Source: Streptococcus parasanguinis (GTDB taxonomy: Bacteria > Bacillota > Bacilli > Lactobacillales > Streptococcaceae). Taken from it: DNA of 64,000 nucleotides. Location of the stretch: contig NZ_JAHZPC010000006.1 of NCBI RefSeq assembly GCF_019929185.1, positions 25,927 to 89,926 on the forward strand, written 5' to 3'. Numbering within the stretch: the first letter of the stretch is position 1; the number at the start of each line of letters is the position of its first letter. Made by a program: the position numbers and the translations under genes. Shown in pieces: positions 17,801 to 25,965 of the stretch. A model generated the notes under the pieces. The model was not told where the DNA came from. It searched no databases and saw only the letters and a list, made by a program, of their open reading frames with translations.

Positions 17801-20800
17801 TACAGGACGCACCTTCACAACCGTTTTTTCTTCTGGATTTGGCGTGATGGTAAAGGTTAATTCCCCTGTTTTTCCTTGGAAGCTAGCTTCTAAATGAACC
17901 AATCCTGCTTCCCGCAATTCCAAACCTTTATTGGTTGCGACGGCTTTTCCTTGGCTACCAGATCTTGTCTTCACATCGATTTGATCTGCTTTGAGACTTG
18001 CCTGGCTACCATCTTGGTAATGGGCAATGACTTCAAGTGGTACCGTTTGGTCTTCCTTGAGTTCCTGTCCTTCTGGCAGACGCAATTCTAGGCGCTCAAT
18101 CTGTGGACTTTCTTCTTGGAATTGGACCACATAGGTCTGTACAGCTCCCGTATCCTGAGCAGTTACAAAGATTTGAGCTTTCAAACCATTTTCACGGTTA
18201 GCTTGGAGGACCGTCACTTGGGCATTTTCTGCACTTGCTGTGACTTGACCTGGCTCTTGACCATAAGCGAGGGAACGGAAAATGGTATGGTTGCCACTAC
18301 CAAATTTTGGAAGAACTACTCCATCTAGCTGAACCGTTGGTTTCTTAGCCTTGGCTACATCTCCTCCTGCAACCACTAGTGTCGCTTGGACGGTTTCCCC
18401 ATTGCCTAGGAGTCCTGTCGCTTTCAAGCGTGCTCCTGGTGTGGACAACTGATTTTCTTGACCAGCTTCCAAGGTCCATTGATCGACCTCATAGTGGGCA
18501 GTGGTCCCATCGGTGAAGACTAATTGCACAGCCTTATCCACTGCTGCTAGATCTGCTCCCTGTGGGATTTGTTTGATGACTGGAAGGACTTGTTCCACGC
18601 CGATCACATCGACCAGAGCTTCGACCGTGCGTCCTTGAACATGACCTGTCACACGGACTTGGCCAGCACGACTATAGTCTGCCGCGTCCCATTCAACGGC
18701 TTCTTCTTGGGCCTTGCCATCACTATAGACCACATTGACCTTACTTGGTAAGGTTGGTTTTTCTCCTAGATAAGCACTTTGTCGAACAGGTTCCACACCT
18801 AATACAGTGCGTTCTGCTTGGTCCTTCTTACCTGTAAAGAGGCTGACTTGGTCTGATTGCAAGCGATCTGAGTCTGCATACAGAGTAAAGGCACCTGCTT
18901 GCTCCGTTGATTTGACAATGACAACCCCTTTGCCATTGAAGGCTCTGCGTTGCCATGTGCCATCTTCCTGCGCTTTGTAGCGTTCACGGCTGGCTTGCTC
19001 CCCATTATCGACACCGACAATTTGGCCTTGTCCATGCAAATGGAAATGCACCAAATTATTGGCAGTTGGGACCACACGACCTGCTTCATCGACGATTTCA
19101 TAGGTAATATAGGTCAAATCCTTACCGTCCGCTGCGATCGCGTGTTCTTCTTTCAACAAACGGACACCCGCAGGCTTGCCGGCTGTTTCGACTTGATCTT
19201 TCGCGATCACTTCTCCTGCTTCGTTGCGCGCAATAGCTTCCACTTTACCTGGTACATAAGGGACCAACCACTCTAGATAAAGTTCATCCGGATTTGCCCC
19301 TTCTTGGTAAGTCCGGCCATCAGCTGTGGTCTTCTTGGTAAAGGTCTTCACTCCTTGTGATTCCCCATTGACAATCAATTCCACACTGTGGGCATTGGAG
19401 AAGGTCCGAACAGGAATCCGTCCTTCTTCATCCATGACACGATTGGCTAATTCTGGATTGTCCCAGTTCCAATGCGGCAAGAGATGGACCATCGGATGTT
19501 TCTCAGCCGATACCCATTGGCTTTGGTAGAGGTAAAAATCATTCTTTGGAAGACCTGCCGTATCGACAATACCGAAATAAGAACTTTTCACAGGTGTATC
19601 ATTTTGGTTGTGCCATGGTGTTGGCTCACCGATATAGTCCGTACCTGTCCAGATAAATTGTCCTGCATAGCCGGCATGATCACGGTCAAAGGTCCAAGAG
19701 GCAGTCGCTGTCCGACCCCAACCAACCCGGTCATTGCCGTAGTCTGATTGTTCATAATGGCGGTCTTCTTGGTTGCTGCCGACCCATTCTCTTTCAGGGT
19801 GGTAGTAAGAGCCCCGTGTCCGCGTTGCAGAAGAGGTTTCTGAGCCATAAATGAGCCAGTTTGGATGTTTCGCCCATAAGCTTTCATAGTTGGCCTCTGA
19901 ATAGTTGAAACCAACCGCATCAAGCTCTGCTGCTACCTTTTCATGGCCTCCTGATCCATCACCAAAGCGGAATTTATCAGCTCCCATGGTGACATAGCGG
20001 GTTGCATCCACGTCCTTGATGGTCTTGACTAACCGACGAACAGTTGCGACAGATTTGTCTGAACCATCTGCTTCACCGACTTCGTTACCGATTGACCACA
20101 TGACAATGGCTGGATTGTTCTTGTCCCGCTCTACCATGGTCCGTAGATCGTAATCGGACCAAGTATCCCCCTTACGAGCTTCTGGGTGAGTGGCATCTTT
20201 TTCAAAGAAACGACCGTAATCGTATTGCTTCTTGCCACCATACCAGGTATCAAAAGCTTCTTCTTGGACCATCAAGCCCAACTCAGCCGCAATGTTTAAG
20301 GTTTGTTCACTGGCTGGGTTGTGGGTCGTCCGAATCGCATTGACTCCCATGTCCTTCATCTGTTTGAGACGGCGGTATTCAGCCTTGTAATTTTCCTCAG
20401 TTCCAAGAGCCCCGTGGTCATGGTGAAGAGATACCCCGTGGAATTTCGTCGCCACCCCATTGAGGAAGAAGCCACCTTCTGGCGTCCAGTTCAGATAGCG
20501 ATAACCAAAGCGTTCCTTTTGCACATCGACCAACTGCGAATCCCGATAAACCCGCGTATACAAGGTATAGAGAGCTGGATGATCCGTTTTCACATCCCAG
20601 AGGGTTGGTTTTTCAACATGCAAGGTTTGAGAAAGGTTGATCGCTTGACCTGCTAGAACAGCTTGTGCTTCACTGCGCGTTTTTTCGCTCACCACTTGGC
20701 CATTTTGATCGACAATTTCATATTCCGCATAAATACTATGGGCTTGATCATCCTGGTTGACAATGCGGCTCTTCACCACTGTATCTACTGCCCCATTTTG

Positions 20801-21697
20801 CTGTTTTTCCAACTGAGGGGTCGTAATCGTAGTCCCATACTGCGCTAAATGAACCTTGTCCGTCACACTCAGCTTAACATCCCGGTAAATCCCGCTTCCA
20901 GAATACCAACGGCTACTTGGTTGTTGATTGACCACATGAACGGCGATGGTATTTTCACTTCCATCCGCATTCAAATAAGGAGTAATATCATAAGAAAAGG
21001 CATTGTAGCCATTTGGATAATGACCGACGAATTGTCCGTTTACATAGACTTTGGAATCCATATAAACCCCGCCAAATTCCAAGCGGACCTTCTTATCTAG
21101 ATCCTTGTCGTCCAAACGGAAGGTCTTACGATACCAAGCATCCCCACCGTTTAATTGCCCCCCTTCATTTTGAGCAGGAGAGTTGTGATCAAAATCAAAG
21201 AAAATAGACCAGTCATGAGGAAGATCTAATTTTTTCCAATCCTTGACATCCACTTGACGCCCTTCTGCACCAGGAGCCGCATTTAATTTAAAATACCAAT
21301 CTTTATTAAAATCACGTTCTCGATCTTGCACAATATCCTCCGCTACACGATTTTGATCTGGAGCTGCTGTTTCTTCCGTTCCTGTAGCACGCTCAGATGA
21401 AGCTGAAACGGGCTGGCCTTCGCCTTGAGGCGCTGGCTTTTCCTCAACTCTGGTAGGGGTGATGACAGCTGGAGCTTCTGAAACCCTTGCACCAGCTTCA
21501 GGAACTTCCGCTTCTGAATTTTCCGTCACAACACTTGGTGTCTCAATCGAAGTCGGTTCACTTTCGAGGGCTGGCTTTTCTTCCGCATGGACCCTTGAAA
21601 GACCCAAGGCAGAAATCCCAATCACAACAGAACAAGCTCCAACTGAGAGCTTACGAATACTAAAAACAGGACGCTTTTCAAAAAAAGACTTTCCCAT
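14861..21697 (-). CDS. bgaA: cell-wall-anchored GH2 beta-galactosidase, BgaA type
   Basis: The 2278-residue surface exo-beta-galactosidase resembles pneumococcal BgaA, which releases terminal beta-1,4-galactose and also acts as an adhesin. After a YSIRK signal (FSIRKLSVGACSVVIG) come the GH2 sugar-binding, Ig-like and TIM-barrel domains (about 140-720), with acid/base Glu539 in WSIGNEVGEAD and nucleophile Glu620 in YGSETSSAT. Several Big_4-type Ig domains follow. Two CBM71-like modules are recognised by WTNWGRDN (about 1480) and YRWTNWKREPD (about 1860). A G5 domain, a Pro-Gln/Glu repeat and LPNTG (2241-2245) complete it. The promoter holds two cre sites, so glucose repression is expected. 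Confidence 0.93.
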   Translation of the reverse strand: MGKSFFEKRPVFSIRKLSVGACSVVIGISALGLSRVHAEEKPALESEPTSIETPSVVTENSEAEVPEAGARVSEAPAVITPTRVEEKPAPQGEGQPVSASSERATGTEETAAPDQNRVAEDIVQDRERDFNKDWYFKLNAAPGAEGRQVDVKDWKKLDLPHDWSIFFDFDHNSPAQNEGGQLNGGDAWYRKTFRLDDKDLDKKVRLEFGGVYMDSKVYVNGQFVGHYPNGYNAFSYDITPYLNADGSENTIAVHVVNQQPSSRWYSGSGIYRDVKLSVTDKVHLAQYGTTITTPQLEKQQNGAVDTVVKSRIVNQDDQAHSIYAEYEIVDQNGQVVSEKTRSEAQAVLAGQAINLSQTLHVEKPTLWDVKTDHPALYTLYTRVYRDSQLVDVQKERFGYRYLNWTPEGGFFLNGVATKFHGVSLHHDHGALGTEENYKAEYRRLKQMKDMGVNAIRTTHNPASEQTLNIAAELGLMVQEEAFDTWYGGKKQYDYGRFFEKDATHPEARKGDTWSDYDLRTMVERDKNNPAIVMWSIGNEVGEADGSDKSVATVRRLVKTIKDVDATRYVTMGADKFRFGDGSGGHEKVAAELDAVGFNYSEANYESLWAKHPNWLIYGSETSSATRTRGSYYHPEREWVGSNQEDRHYEQSDYGNDRVGWGRTATASWTFDRDHAGYAGQFIWTGTDYIGEPTPWHNQNDTPVKSSYFGIVDTAGLPKNDFYLYQSQWVSAEKHPMVHLLPHWNWDNPELANRVMDEEGRIPVRTFSNAHSVELIVNGESQGVKTFTKKTTADGRTYQEGANPDELYLEWLVPYVPGKVEAIARNEAGEVIAKDQVETAGKPAGVRLLKEEHAIAADGKDLTYITYEIVDEAGRVVPTANNLVHFHLHGQGQIVGVDNGEQASRERYKAQEDGTWQRRAFNGKGVVIVKSTEQAGAFTLYADSDRLQSDQVSLFTGKKDQAERTVLGVEPVRQSAYLGEKPTLPSKVNVVYSDGKAQEEAVEWDAADYSRAGQVRVTGHVQGRTVEALVDVIGVEQVLPVIKQIPQGADLAAVDKAVQLVFTDGTTAHYEVDQWTLEAGQENQLSTPGARLKATGLLGNGETVQATLVVAGGDVAKAKKPTVQLDGVVLPKFGSGNHTIFRSLAYGQEPGQVTASAENAQVTVLQANRENGLKAQIFVTAQDTGAVQTYVVQFQEESPQIERLELRLPEGQELKEDQTVPLEVIAHYQDGSQASLKADQIDVKTRSGSQGKAVATNKGLELREAGLVHLEASFQGKTGELTFTITPNPEEKTVVKVRPVRISTDRNVLPALPETVLVEYDKGFPKEKRVTWDAVTADQVKDYHSFTVTGHVEGVEKEAQAQVTVEGIIAVEEVSTTTPVGEKPALPESVRTYHSNGKTYTAKVAWDAIDPQLLAKEGEVVLAGRVEGTDLPTRLHIRVSANTVKGANVAEQWTGSVLPLAFASDSNDADPVAKVNDKVISFTDAPANRWTNWGRDNAEDSVGILFGDSGILTKRAVDNLHVGFHEDHGVGAPSEYVIEYYTGEQIPTVPSNPNRVKDETDHPFNNPANWKEVSNLTVEEPVAAGKMNHFSFDKVDTYAVRIRMKTPEGKRGSSISEIQVFANKVAAEEKSQLTIRVNGDVLPGVNPSVTDYYIDARDRAYPQVEATASHHGLATVVPSVHEGEPIRVIHKAEDGTILQEYHLHLTSDAEKLKQAVPVAVEAGRRFVKAGQDLVLPSTVGVYFKGDTGYERKELTVDWQAIPADALSHEGSFTLEGKVLGYDLTAQLTVRVSEKTGEILSVNRDYNAEDSRAFASETNDLDPNQIDYIDYINDGGYNEYYRWTNWKREPDQTEVFAGLIFKKNGQVTERLVNKVAVDFFADQETGLPTKTVLERYIGPDFDVPDDYGNLKNLPDHPFNQASNWEEIPYSLDYDFEPGYISNLSFNETRTKAIRLRMVRNENLKGIGIIELSAYAPTEEARATTDVTIQVNGKDLEGFKPDVTDYHLEYEGDRPIVSAQGKNGTAVTVVDAKSANAPVLVKVVSEDGKVEKVYQLSLSAKAPTGSAIPEEGVKNLVHTKPELVIEPEEMDFERLERPNADLPKGEKRVVQEGQKGRKLRLVEVSQENGVESRKELDAFVELDPVAEITEVGTKEVLPDTPQPEPQPQPQPEPQPQPQPQPEPQPLPNLERPHVSEGPVAIATPQASLEVKAVRQEGIDAAGKEVEKETQTPAVSAAPVSEGRLPNTGTEESVASLVAGILAAGLASAVLDDQKKRANKAK
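15130..15235 (-). repeat. PQ/PE codon repeat in the wall-spanning part of BgaA
   Basis: Tandem 6-bp units encode a run of Pro-Gln and Pro-Glu just before the LPNTG anchor. Such tracts span the peptidoglycan, and their copy number can vary by slippage. Confidence 0.8.
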
Positions 21698-21729
21698 AAA
21701 AACCTCCTCTTAGGATTAACTATTAAAAT

Positions 21730-21743
21730 TGTAAGCGCTTTCT
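21730..21743. promoter_or_regulatory. cre site 1 (CcpA) in the bgaA leader
   Basis: TGTAAGCGCTTTCT matches the cre consensus TGWAANCGNTNWCA at 13 of 14 positions. It lies between the promoter and the bgaA start. Confidence 0.78.
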
Positions 21744-21749
21744 TATGCC

Positions 21750-21763
21750 TGCGAACGCTTATA
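21750..21763. promoter_or_regulatory. cre site 2 (CcpA) over the bgaA -10 region
   Basis: On the minus strand TATAAGCGTTCGCA matches the cre consensus at 12 of 14 positions. It overlaps the likely -10, 20 bp (about two helical turns) from cre site 1. Confidence 0.6.
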
Positions 21764-21872
21764 GAAAATCACATATTAACTATACCAAAAAAATAGGAGC
21801 GATAGGCCTCGATTTCGCTCCAACTATAGTTAGATTAAGAATTCCTTTAATTAGTGGAAATCTCCTACGAAC

Positions 21873-21901
21873 CAAAAAAATAGAAGCCAATGGCTTCTAT
21901 T
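21873..21901 (-). terminator. left copy of the duplicated dpr terminator
   Basis: On the minus strand AATAGAAGCC/GGCTTCTATT is followed by TTTTTTGG, a full intrinsic terminator. It lies about 290 bp beyond the dpr stop because the repeat A element separates it from the right copy. Confidence 0.65.
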
Positions 21902-21908
21902 GAGAGCA

Positions 21909-22153
21909 TAGACAAACTGTTCTTTTTTACAAATCTAATAAATTCTATAATATAAAAAAATTTATTCGTTAGAATTATTCAATCATCTACTGAAACTTTC
22001 CGCCGTGAGAAAAGTGCCTGAAACTGAATAGTTTCAGGCACTCGGAATTATTGAGACCTTAGGCTCAATAATTAGTCATGGAACTTCGTAGAAGTTCGCT
22101 GACGTCCGTACTCACCTAAGGAAAGTTTCTAAGAAGACTTTGTCTTCAGTCTG
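21909..22153 (+). repeat. repeat A, copy 3
   Basis: This is a full element from TAGACAAACTG to TTTGTCTTCAGTCTG. Hairpin 1 is AGTGCCTGAAAC/GTTTCAGGCACT and hairpin 2 is AATTATTGAG/CTCAATAATT. Both differ in sequence from copies 2 and 5, yet the pairing is kept. It is bracketed by 23-nt copies of a terminator hairpin, 21879-21901 and 22155-22177, identical at 21 of 23 positions. The interval 21764-21878 upstream holds only a small GGAGCGA/TCGCTCC hairpin, and no gene is seen in the 493-bp gap. Confidence 0.88.
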
Positions 22154-22154
22154 A

Positions 22155-22177
22155 AATAGAAGCCGTTGGCTTCTATT
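22155..22177 (-). terminator. right copy of the duplicated dpr terminator
   Basis: This hairpin AATAGAAGCC/GGCTTCTATT lies 14 bp beyond the dpr stop. On the dpr strand it has only a short TATTTC tail. The good T-tract on that strand remains with the left copy. Confidence 0.65.
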
Positions 22178-22190
22178 ATTTTTTTTGATC

Positions 22191-22712
22191 TTATAATCCT
22201 GGTTCTTGACCAAGTTCAGCAGCCACCATCCAAATGTTCTTTTCAAGTTCTGCTTTAGCCCCAACAAAGATATCGTTGGTTACATCGTCCCCTTCAGCAT
22301 CTGTAACATCCAAAGCTTTTTGGTAAAGGCCATCGAGGTAATGGAAGATTTCAAGAACACGTGTCAAGCTTTCTTCTACATTTTTCGTAAATGTTCCACG
22401 GCGTTCTTCAATATTGCTGTGTTCCAAAAATTCAGTCATGCTAGAATATGGCGCACCACCAAGAGTGATCAAGCGTTCACTCACTTCATCCAAGGTTGCA
22501 TCCAAGCTGTCCATGTATTCGTCCATTTTTGGATGCCAGACCATAAAGCCACGTCCACGCATGTACCAGTGTACTTGGTGAAGGGCAATGTGAGCGACGT
22601 AGAGATCTGCTACGACTTGGTTCAAGAGGGCTTTTGTTTCTGGAAGAGTTTCTTTATTAGAAGGTGCAAAAGTTGCTACATCAGTAGCTGCTTCATGTTT
22701 CATAGTTGTCAT
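22191..22712 (-). CDS. dpr: Dps-like peroxide resistance protein Dpr
   Basis: The 173-residue ferritin-fold protein forms a 12-subunit cage, takes up Fe(II), oxidises it at the subunit interface and so blocks Fenton chemistry in catalase-negative streptococci. Ferroxidase ligands are visible in HQVHWYMRGRGF and HPKMDEYMD. The ATG at 22712 has AAGGAG 7 nt upstream. It is monocistronic. A consensus promoter with a perfect PerR box just downstream of the -10 indicates peroxide and metal control. Confidence 0.94.
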   Translation of the reverse strand: MTTMKHEAATDVATFAPSNKETLPETKALLNQVVADLYVAHIALHQVHWYMRGRGFMVWHPKMDEYMDSLDATLDEVSERLITLGGAPYSSMTEFLEHSNIEERRGTFTKNVEESLTRVLEIFHYLDGLYQKALDVTDAEGDDVTNDIFVGAKAELEKNIWMVAAELGQEPGL

Positions 22713-22727
22713 ATCGTTTCTCCTTTT

Positions 22728-22742
22728 TTATAATGATTCTAA
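22728..22742. promoter_or_regulatory. PerR box of dpr
   Basis: On the minus strand TTAGAATCATTATAA fits TTA-N-AAT-N-ATT-N-TAA completely. It covers the predicted transcription start region. Confidence 0.82.
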
Positions 22743-22756
22743 TTAACTATATCTTT

Positions 22757-22785
22757 ATTATATGCTTCCTCATTCAGAAAGTCAA
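22757..22785 (-). promoter_or_regulatory. promoter of dpr
   Basis: On the minus strand TTGACT (22780-22785), a 17-bp spacer and TATAAT (22757-22762) are present. Confidence 0.82.
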
Positions 22786-22810
22786 GATAAAAGATTTAAA
22801 AATATCATAG

Positions 22811-22839
22811 TTGTCAATTGAGAAAAGATACGATAGAAT
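22811..22839 (+). promoter_or_regulatory. promoter of the small exporter-like gene
   Basis: TTGTCA (22811-22816), a 17-bp spacer and TAGAAT (22834-22839) are present. Confidence 0.7.
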
Positions 22840-22867
22840 GAAGAAGACTAATCGAAAGGCTTGACCA

Positions 22868-23338
22868 ATGAAATATATCTTTACCTTCCTGATCTCCATG
22901 GTTCCCCTTGTTGAATTGCGCGGGGCCATCCCTTTTGCCATTGCAAATGGCATTCCCTTATGGACAGCGCTCTTGATCGGAGTGATCGGAAATCTTCTCC
23001 CTGTCCCTCTGATCTTCTTTTTCGCCCGCCATATTCTTACTTGGGGGGCAAAAAAACCAATTATCGGAGGCTTTTTTAGCTGGTGTCTCAATAAGGGCCA
23101 TAGAGGCGGACAGAAATTAGAAAAAGCTGCAGGAGACAAGGGAATCTTCTGGGCCTTATTGCTCTTTGTGGGAATTCCTCTTCCGGGAACTGGTGCCTGG
23201 ACTGGTGCCCTTGCAGCTTCTATCCTTGACTGGGACTTCAAACGCAGTAGCCTCGCAGTCATCCTCGGAGTGATCCTAGCCGGCCTCATCATGGGAACCC
23301 TGTCCCTGATCTTAGGAATCGATACCTTCGCACATTAA
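22868..23338 (+). CDS. Sm_multidrug_ex family (COG2426) small membrane protein
   Basis: The 156-residue membrane protein has four or five hydrophobic segments and the family motifs VPLVELRGAIPFAIANGIP, GVIGNLLPVPLIFFF and GIPLPGTGAWTGALAA. It is annotated in databases as small multi-drug export protein, but transport has not been clearly shown, so the true function is open. It is divergent from dpr with its own promoter and ends at a hairpin (23346-23370). The adjacent dpr does not imply a shared role. Confidence 0.82.
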   Translation: MKYIFTFLISMVPLVELRGAIPFAIANGIPLWTALLIGVIGNLLPVPLIFFFARHILTWGAKKPIIGGFFSWCLNKGHRGGQKLEKAAGDKGIFWALLLFVGIPLPGTGAWTGALAASILDWDFKRSSLAVILGVILAGLIMGTLSLILGIDTFAH

Positions 23339-23345
23339 GCAAAAG

Positions 23346-23370
23346 ACTGAAGCATCGGCTTCAGTTTTTA
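23346..23370 (+). terminator. terminator of the small exporter-like gene
   Basis: CTGAAGC/GCTTCAG stem followed by TTTTTA. Confidence 0.75.
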
Positions 23371-23403
23371 CTTACAAAAAAGAGGTTCCCGTTCCTCTAA
23401 GAG

Positions 23404-23802
23404 TATAGACAAACTGTTTTTTTACAAATCTAATAAATTCTATAAAACAAAAAAATTTATTTATTAGAATTACTCAGTCATCTACTAAAACTTTCCGCTG
23501 TGAGAAAAGTGCTAGAAACAATCATGTTTCTAGCACTCGGGAGTTTTGGAAGTAAAACAGTTCGGGGAACTGTTTTAGCATGAGCCTAAAATTTGAAAAG
23601 CGAATGGGTCCAAAACTAATTGAACACGGGCGGCGGATTGTGTCAAAAAGATAAGTTTTCCTAGAATCTAAAGATTCTTCGTTAAACTTCCTATTTTGAC
23701 TTTATCCGCAGACGCCCTTTGTATCTTAATTAGTCATGGAACTTCTTTGAAGTTCGCTGACGTCCGTACTCACCTAAGGAAAGTTATTTAGATGACTTTA
23801 TC
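23404..23802 (+). repeat. repeat A, copy 4 (long variant with an internal domain)
   Basis: The ends and outer stem match the other copies, but this copy is about 400 bp. The extra 150 bp or so enter around hairpin 2 (about 23550-23735) and fold into AAAACAGTTC/GAACTGTTTT plus a long imperfect stem (GCGGAT/ATCCGC with GTCAAAA/TTTTGAC inside). It is flanked by TTACAAAAAAGAGGTTCCC (23372-23390) and the same sequence with one more A (23803-23822). No gene is seen in the 508-bp gap. Confidence 0.82.
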
Positions 23803-23812
23803 TTACAAAAAA

Positions 23813-23842
23813 AGAGGTTCCCATCGAAACCTCTTTTTTTGT
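23813..23842 (-). terminator. terminator of rpsB-tsf
   Basis: On the minus strand AGAGGTTTCGATGGGAACCTCT is followed by TTTTTTTG, just beyond the tsf stop. Its 5' arm is duplicated at 23372-23390 across the repeat. Confidence 0.85.
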
Positions 23843-23846
23843 ATTC

Positions 23847-24887
23847 TTAGTTGTTAAGAGCCGCTGCCATTGTAGCTGCAACTTCTGATTCAAAGTCGTT
23901 AGCTGCTTTTTCGATACCTTCACCAACTTCAAAGCGAGCAAACTCAACTACTGAAGCATTTACTGATTCAAGGTAAGCTTCCACTGTCTTGCTGTCATCC
24001 ATGATGTAAACTTGTGCAAGAAGAGTGTAGGCTTGGTCAACTTTAGTGTTGTCAAGCATGAAACGATCCATTTTACCAGGGATGATTTTGTCCCAGATTT
24101 TTTCTGGTTTACCTTCAGCTGCCAATTCAGCTTTGATATCTTCTTCAGCTTGAGCGACAACTTCGTCAGTCAATTGAGCTTTAGAACCATACTTCAAGTG
24201 TGGAAGAGCTGGTTTACCAACCATTGCACGGCTTTCGTTATCTTGGTCGATGACGTGGTTCAATTGTGCTAATTCGTCTTTCACGAATTGCTCATCCAAT
24301 TCTTTGTATGAAAGAACAGTTGGTTTCATTGCAGCGATGTGCATTGAGATTTGTTTAGCAAGTGCTTCGTCTCCACCTTCGATCACAGAGATAACACCGA
24401 TACGTCCACCGTTGTGTTGGTAAGCACCGAAGTGTTGTGCATCTGTTTTTTCAAGCAAAGCAAAACGACGGAATGAAATCTTTTCACCGATTGTAGCTGT
24501 TGCAGATACATATGCAGCTTCAAGAGTTTCACCTGAAGGCATTGTCAAAGCAAGAGCTTCTTCATTGCTAGCTGGTTTACCTTCAGCGATCACTTTCGCT
24601 GTTGCGTTTACCAATTCAACGAATTGAGCGTTTTTCGCAACAAAGTCAGTTTCAGCGTTCACTTCAACAACTGCTGCAACGTTACCGTCTACATAAACAC
24701 CAGTCAAACCTTCAGCGGCAACACGGTCAGCTTTCTTAGCTGCTTTAGCCATACCTTTTTCGCGAAGCAATTCGATCGCTTTTTCGATATCGCCTTCCAC
24801 TTCAACCAATGCTTTTTTAGCGTCCATGACACCAGCACCAGATTTTTCACGCAATTCTTTTACAAGCTTAGCTGTAATTTCTGCCAT
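23847..24887 (-). CDS. tsf: translation elongation factor Ts
   Basis: The 346-residue guanine-nucleotide exchange factor acts on EF-Tu. The N-terminal UBA-like domain ([24 protein letters not shown]) and the EF-Ts signature AETDFVAKN are clear. The length is typical of streptococci. It follows rpsB with an 83-bp spacer that contains a partial terminator, so its level relative to S2 may be tuned by read-through. Confidence 0.96.
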   Translation of the reverse strand: MAEITAKLVKELREKSGAGVMDAKKALVEVEGDIEKAIELLREKGMAKAAKKADRVAAEGLTGVYVDGNVAAVVEVNAETDFVAKNAQFVELVNATAKVIAEGKPASNEEALALTMPSGETLEAAYVSATATIGEKISFRRFALLEKTDAQHFGAYQHNGGRIGVISVIEGGDEALAKQISMHIAAMKPTVLSYKELDEQFVKDELAQLNHVIDQDNESRAMVGKPALPHLKYGSKAQLTDEVVAQAEEDIKAELAAEGKPEKIWDKIIPGKMDRFMLDNTKVDQAYTLLAQVYIMDDSKTVEAYLESVNASVVEFARFEVGEGIEKAANDFESEVAATMAAALNN

Positions 24888-24917
24888 TTTTGTTCTCCTA
24901 TATTTTTTTAATAAAAG

Positions 24918-24946
24918 AAGAGGGTCGGGCTGAGCCCTGCCCTCTT
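24918..24946 (-). terminator. internal attenuating hairpin between rpsB and tsf
   Basis: AAGAGGG and CCCTCTT enclose an inner GGGCT/AGCCC stem. It is followed on the minus strand by CTTTTATT, so partial termination is likely. Confidence 0.65.
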
Positions 24947-24970
24947 AGGTTCGTTACTTATTGAATGAAA

Positions 24971-25753
24971 TTAAGCGTTGTCGCCTTCTACAACTTCAAC
25001 GATTTCTTCGATTGAATCAGCTTGACCTTCAGTAGCTGCCAATTCAGCTTCTACTGTAGCAACACTGTCTTCACCTTGACGTCCTTCGATAACAGCGTCA
25101 GCCATTTTCGCAGTGATCAATTTAACAGCGCGGATAGCGTCATCGTTCGCTGGGATGATAACATCGATATCATCTGGGTCAGTGTTTGTGTCGACCATCG
25201 CTACAACTGGGATACCCAATTTCTTAGCTTCTTTAACAGCGATTTGTTCTTTATGTGGATCCACAACGTACATTACGTCTGGGATACGAGGCATGTCTTC
25301 GATACCGCCCAAGAATTTTTCAAGACGAGCGCGTTGTTTGTTCAACAATGCAACTTCTTTCTTAGGAAGAACTTCGAAAGTTCCATCTTCTTCCATGCGT
25401 TTGATTTCTTTCAAACGAGCGATACGTTTTTGGATTGTTCCCCAGTTAGTAAGAGTTCCACCTAACCAACGGTGGTTGATGAAGTATTGACCTGAACGAA
25501 CCGCTTCTTCAGCAACAGCATCAGCAGCTTGTTTCTTAGTACCTACGAACAAGATCACTGCATCGTTTGCAGCTGCATCACGCATGAAGTCGTATGCTTG
25601 GTCTGCATATTTTACAGTTTGTTGCAAGTCGATCACGTGGATTCCGTTACGTTCAGTGAAGATGTACTTAGCCATCTTAGGGTTCCAGCGACGAGTTTGG
25701 TGACCGAAGTGTACACCAGCCTCAAGAAGTTGTTTCATTGAAATTACTGCCAT
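24971..25753 (-). CDS. rpsB: 30S ribosomal protein S2
   Basis: The 260-residue small-subunit protein shows the S2 signatures [20 protein letters not shown] and [19 protein letters not shown]. It heads the rpsB-tsf operon. A leader of about 120 nt with structure upstream (25775-25872) is probably the autoregulatory site for S2 binding. The C-terminal acidic tail ([12 protein letters not shown]) is common in streptococci. Confidence 0.97.
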   Translation of the reverse strand: MAVISMKQLLEAGVHFGHQTRRWNPKMAKYIFTERNGIHVIDLQQTVKYADQAYDFMRDAAANDAVILFVGTKKQAADAVAEEAVRSGQYFINHRWLGGTLTNWGTIQKRIARLKEIKRMEEDGTFEVLPKKEVALLNKQRARLEKFLGGIEDMPRIPDVMYVVDPHKEQIAVKEAKKLGIPVVAMVDTNTDPDDIDVIIPANDDAIRAVKLITAKMADAVIEGRQGEDSVATVEAELAATEGQADSIEEIVEVVEGDNA

Positions 25754-25774
25754 GAGTAGTTTCTCCTTTTTTGT

Positions 25775-25872
25775 TTTTTTCTCCTCTCTCAGACGTCAAC
25801 TTGCAGCACGACCACAAGGGCAACGGTGCCACAATGGATCCGAGATGAGTATTTGCTGTCTTAGACAACTCT
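25775..25872 (-). ncRNA. rpsB leader (Lacto-rpsB type candidate)
   Basis: Between the rpsB promoter and RBS lies a GC-richer segment. It includes the paired runs GGCACCGTTGCC and TTGTGGTCGTGCTGCAA, unlike the A/T-rich surroundings. Position and character fit the Lacto-rpsB leader motif reported for Lactobacillales, thought to mediate feedback by S2. The assignment rests on position and visible pairing, not on a covariance search. Confidence 0.55.
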
Positions 25873-25875
25873 ATA

Positions 25876-25904
25876 AGTATAGCAGAAATCCCTAGAATTC
25901 GCAA
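25876..25904 (-). promoter_or_regulatory. promoter of rpsB-tsf
   Basis: On the minus strand TTGCGA (25899-25904), a 17-bp spacer and TATACT (25876-25881) are present. Confidence 0.75.
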
Positions 25905-25965
25905 GCTATTTGAGAGATTTTTTCAGCATTCTTCATCTGTAATGATTTGAAGGAAAAAGTTTTTC

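Noticed and set aside
11241..20656. Long plus-strand open frames opposite the two glycosidase genes
   Set aside because: They are shadows of the large minus-strand genes, with no RBS and no recognisable domains.
22206..22733. 175-codon frame opposite dpr
   Set aside because: It is an antisense shadow of a well-recognised ferritin-family gene whose promoter and PerR box face the other way.
23404..23802. Repeat A as a degenerate group IIC intron, which also targets terminators
   Set aside because: No domain V-like hairpin, no intron boundary motifs and no reverse-transcriptase remnant. Group II introns also do not duplicate their target.
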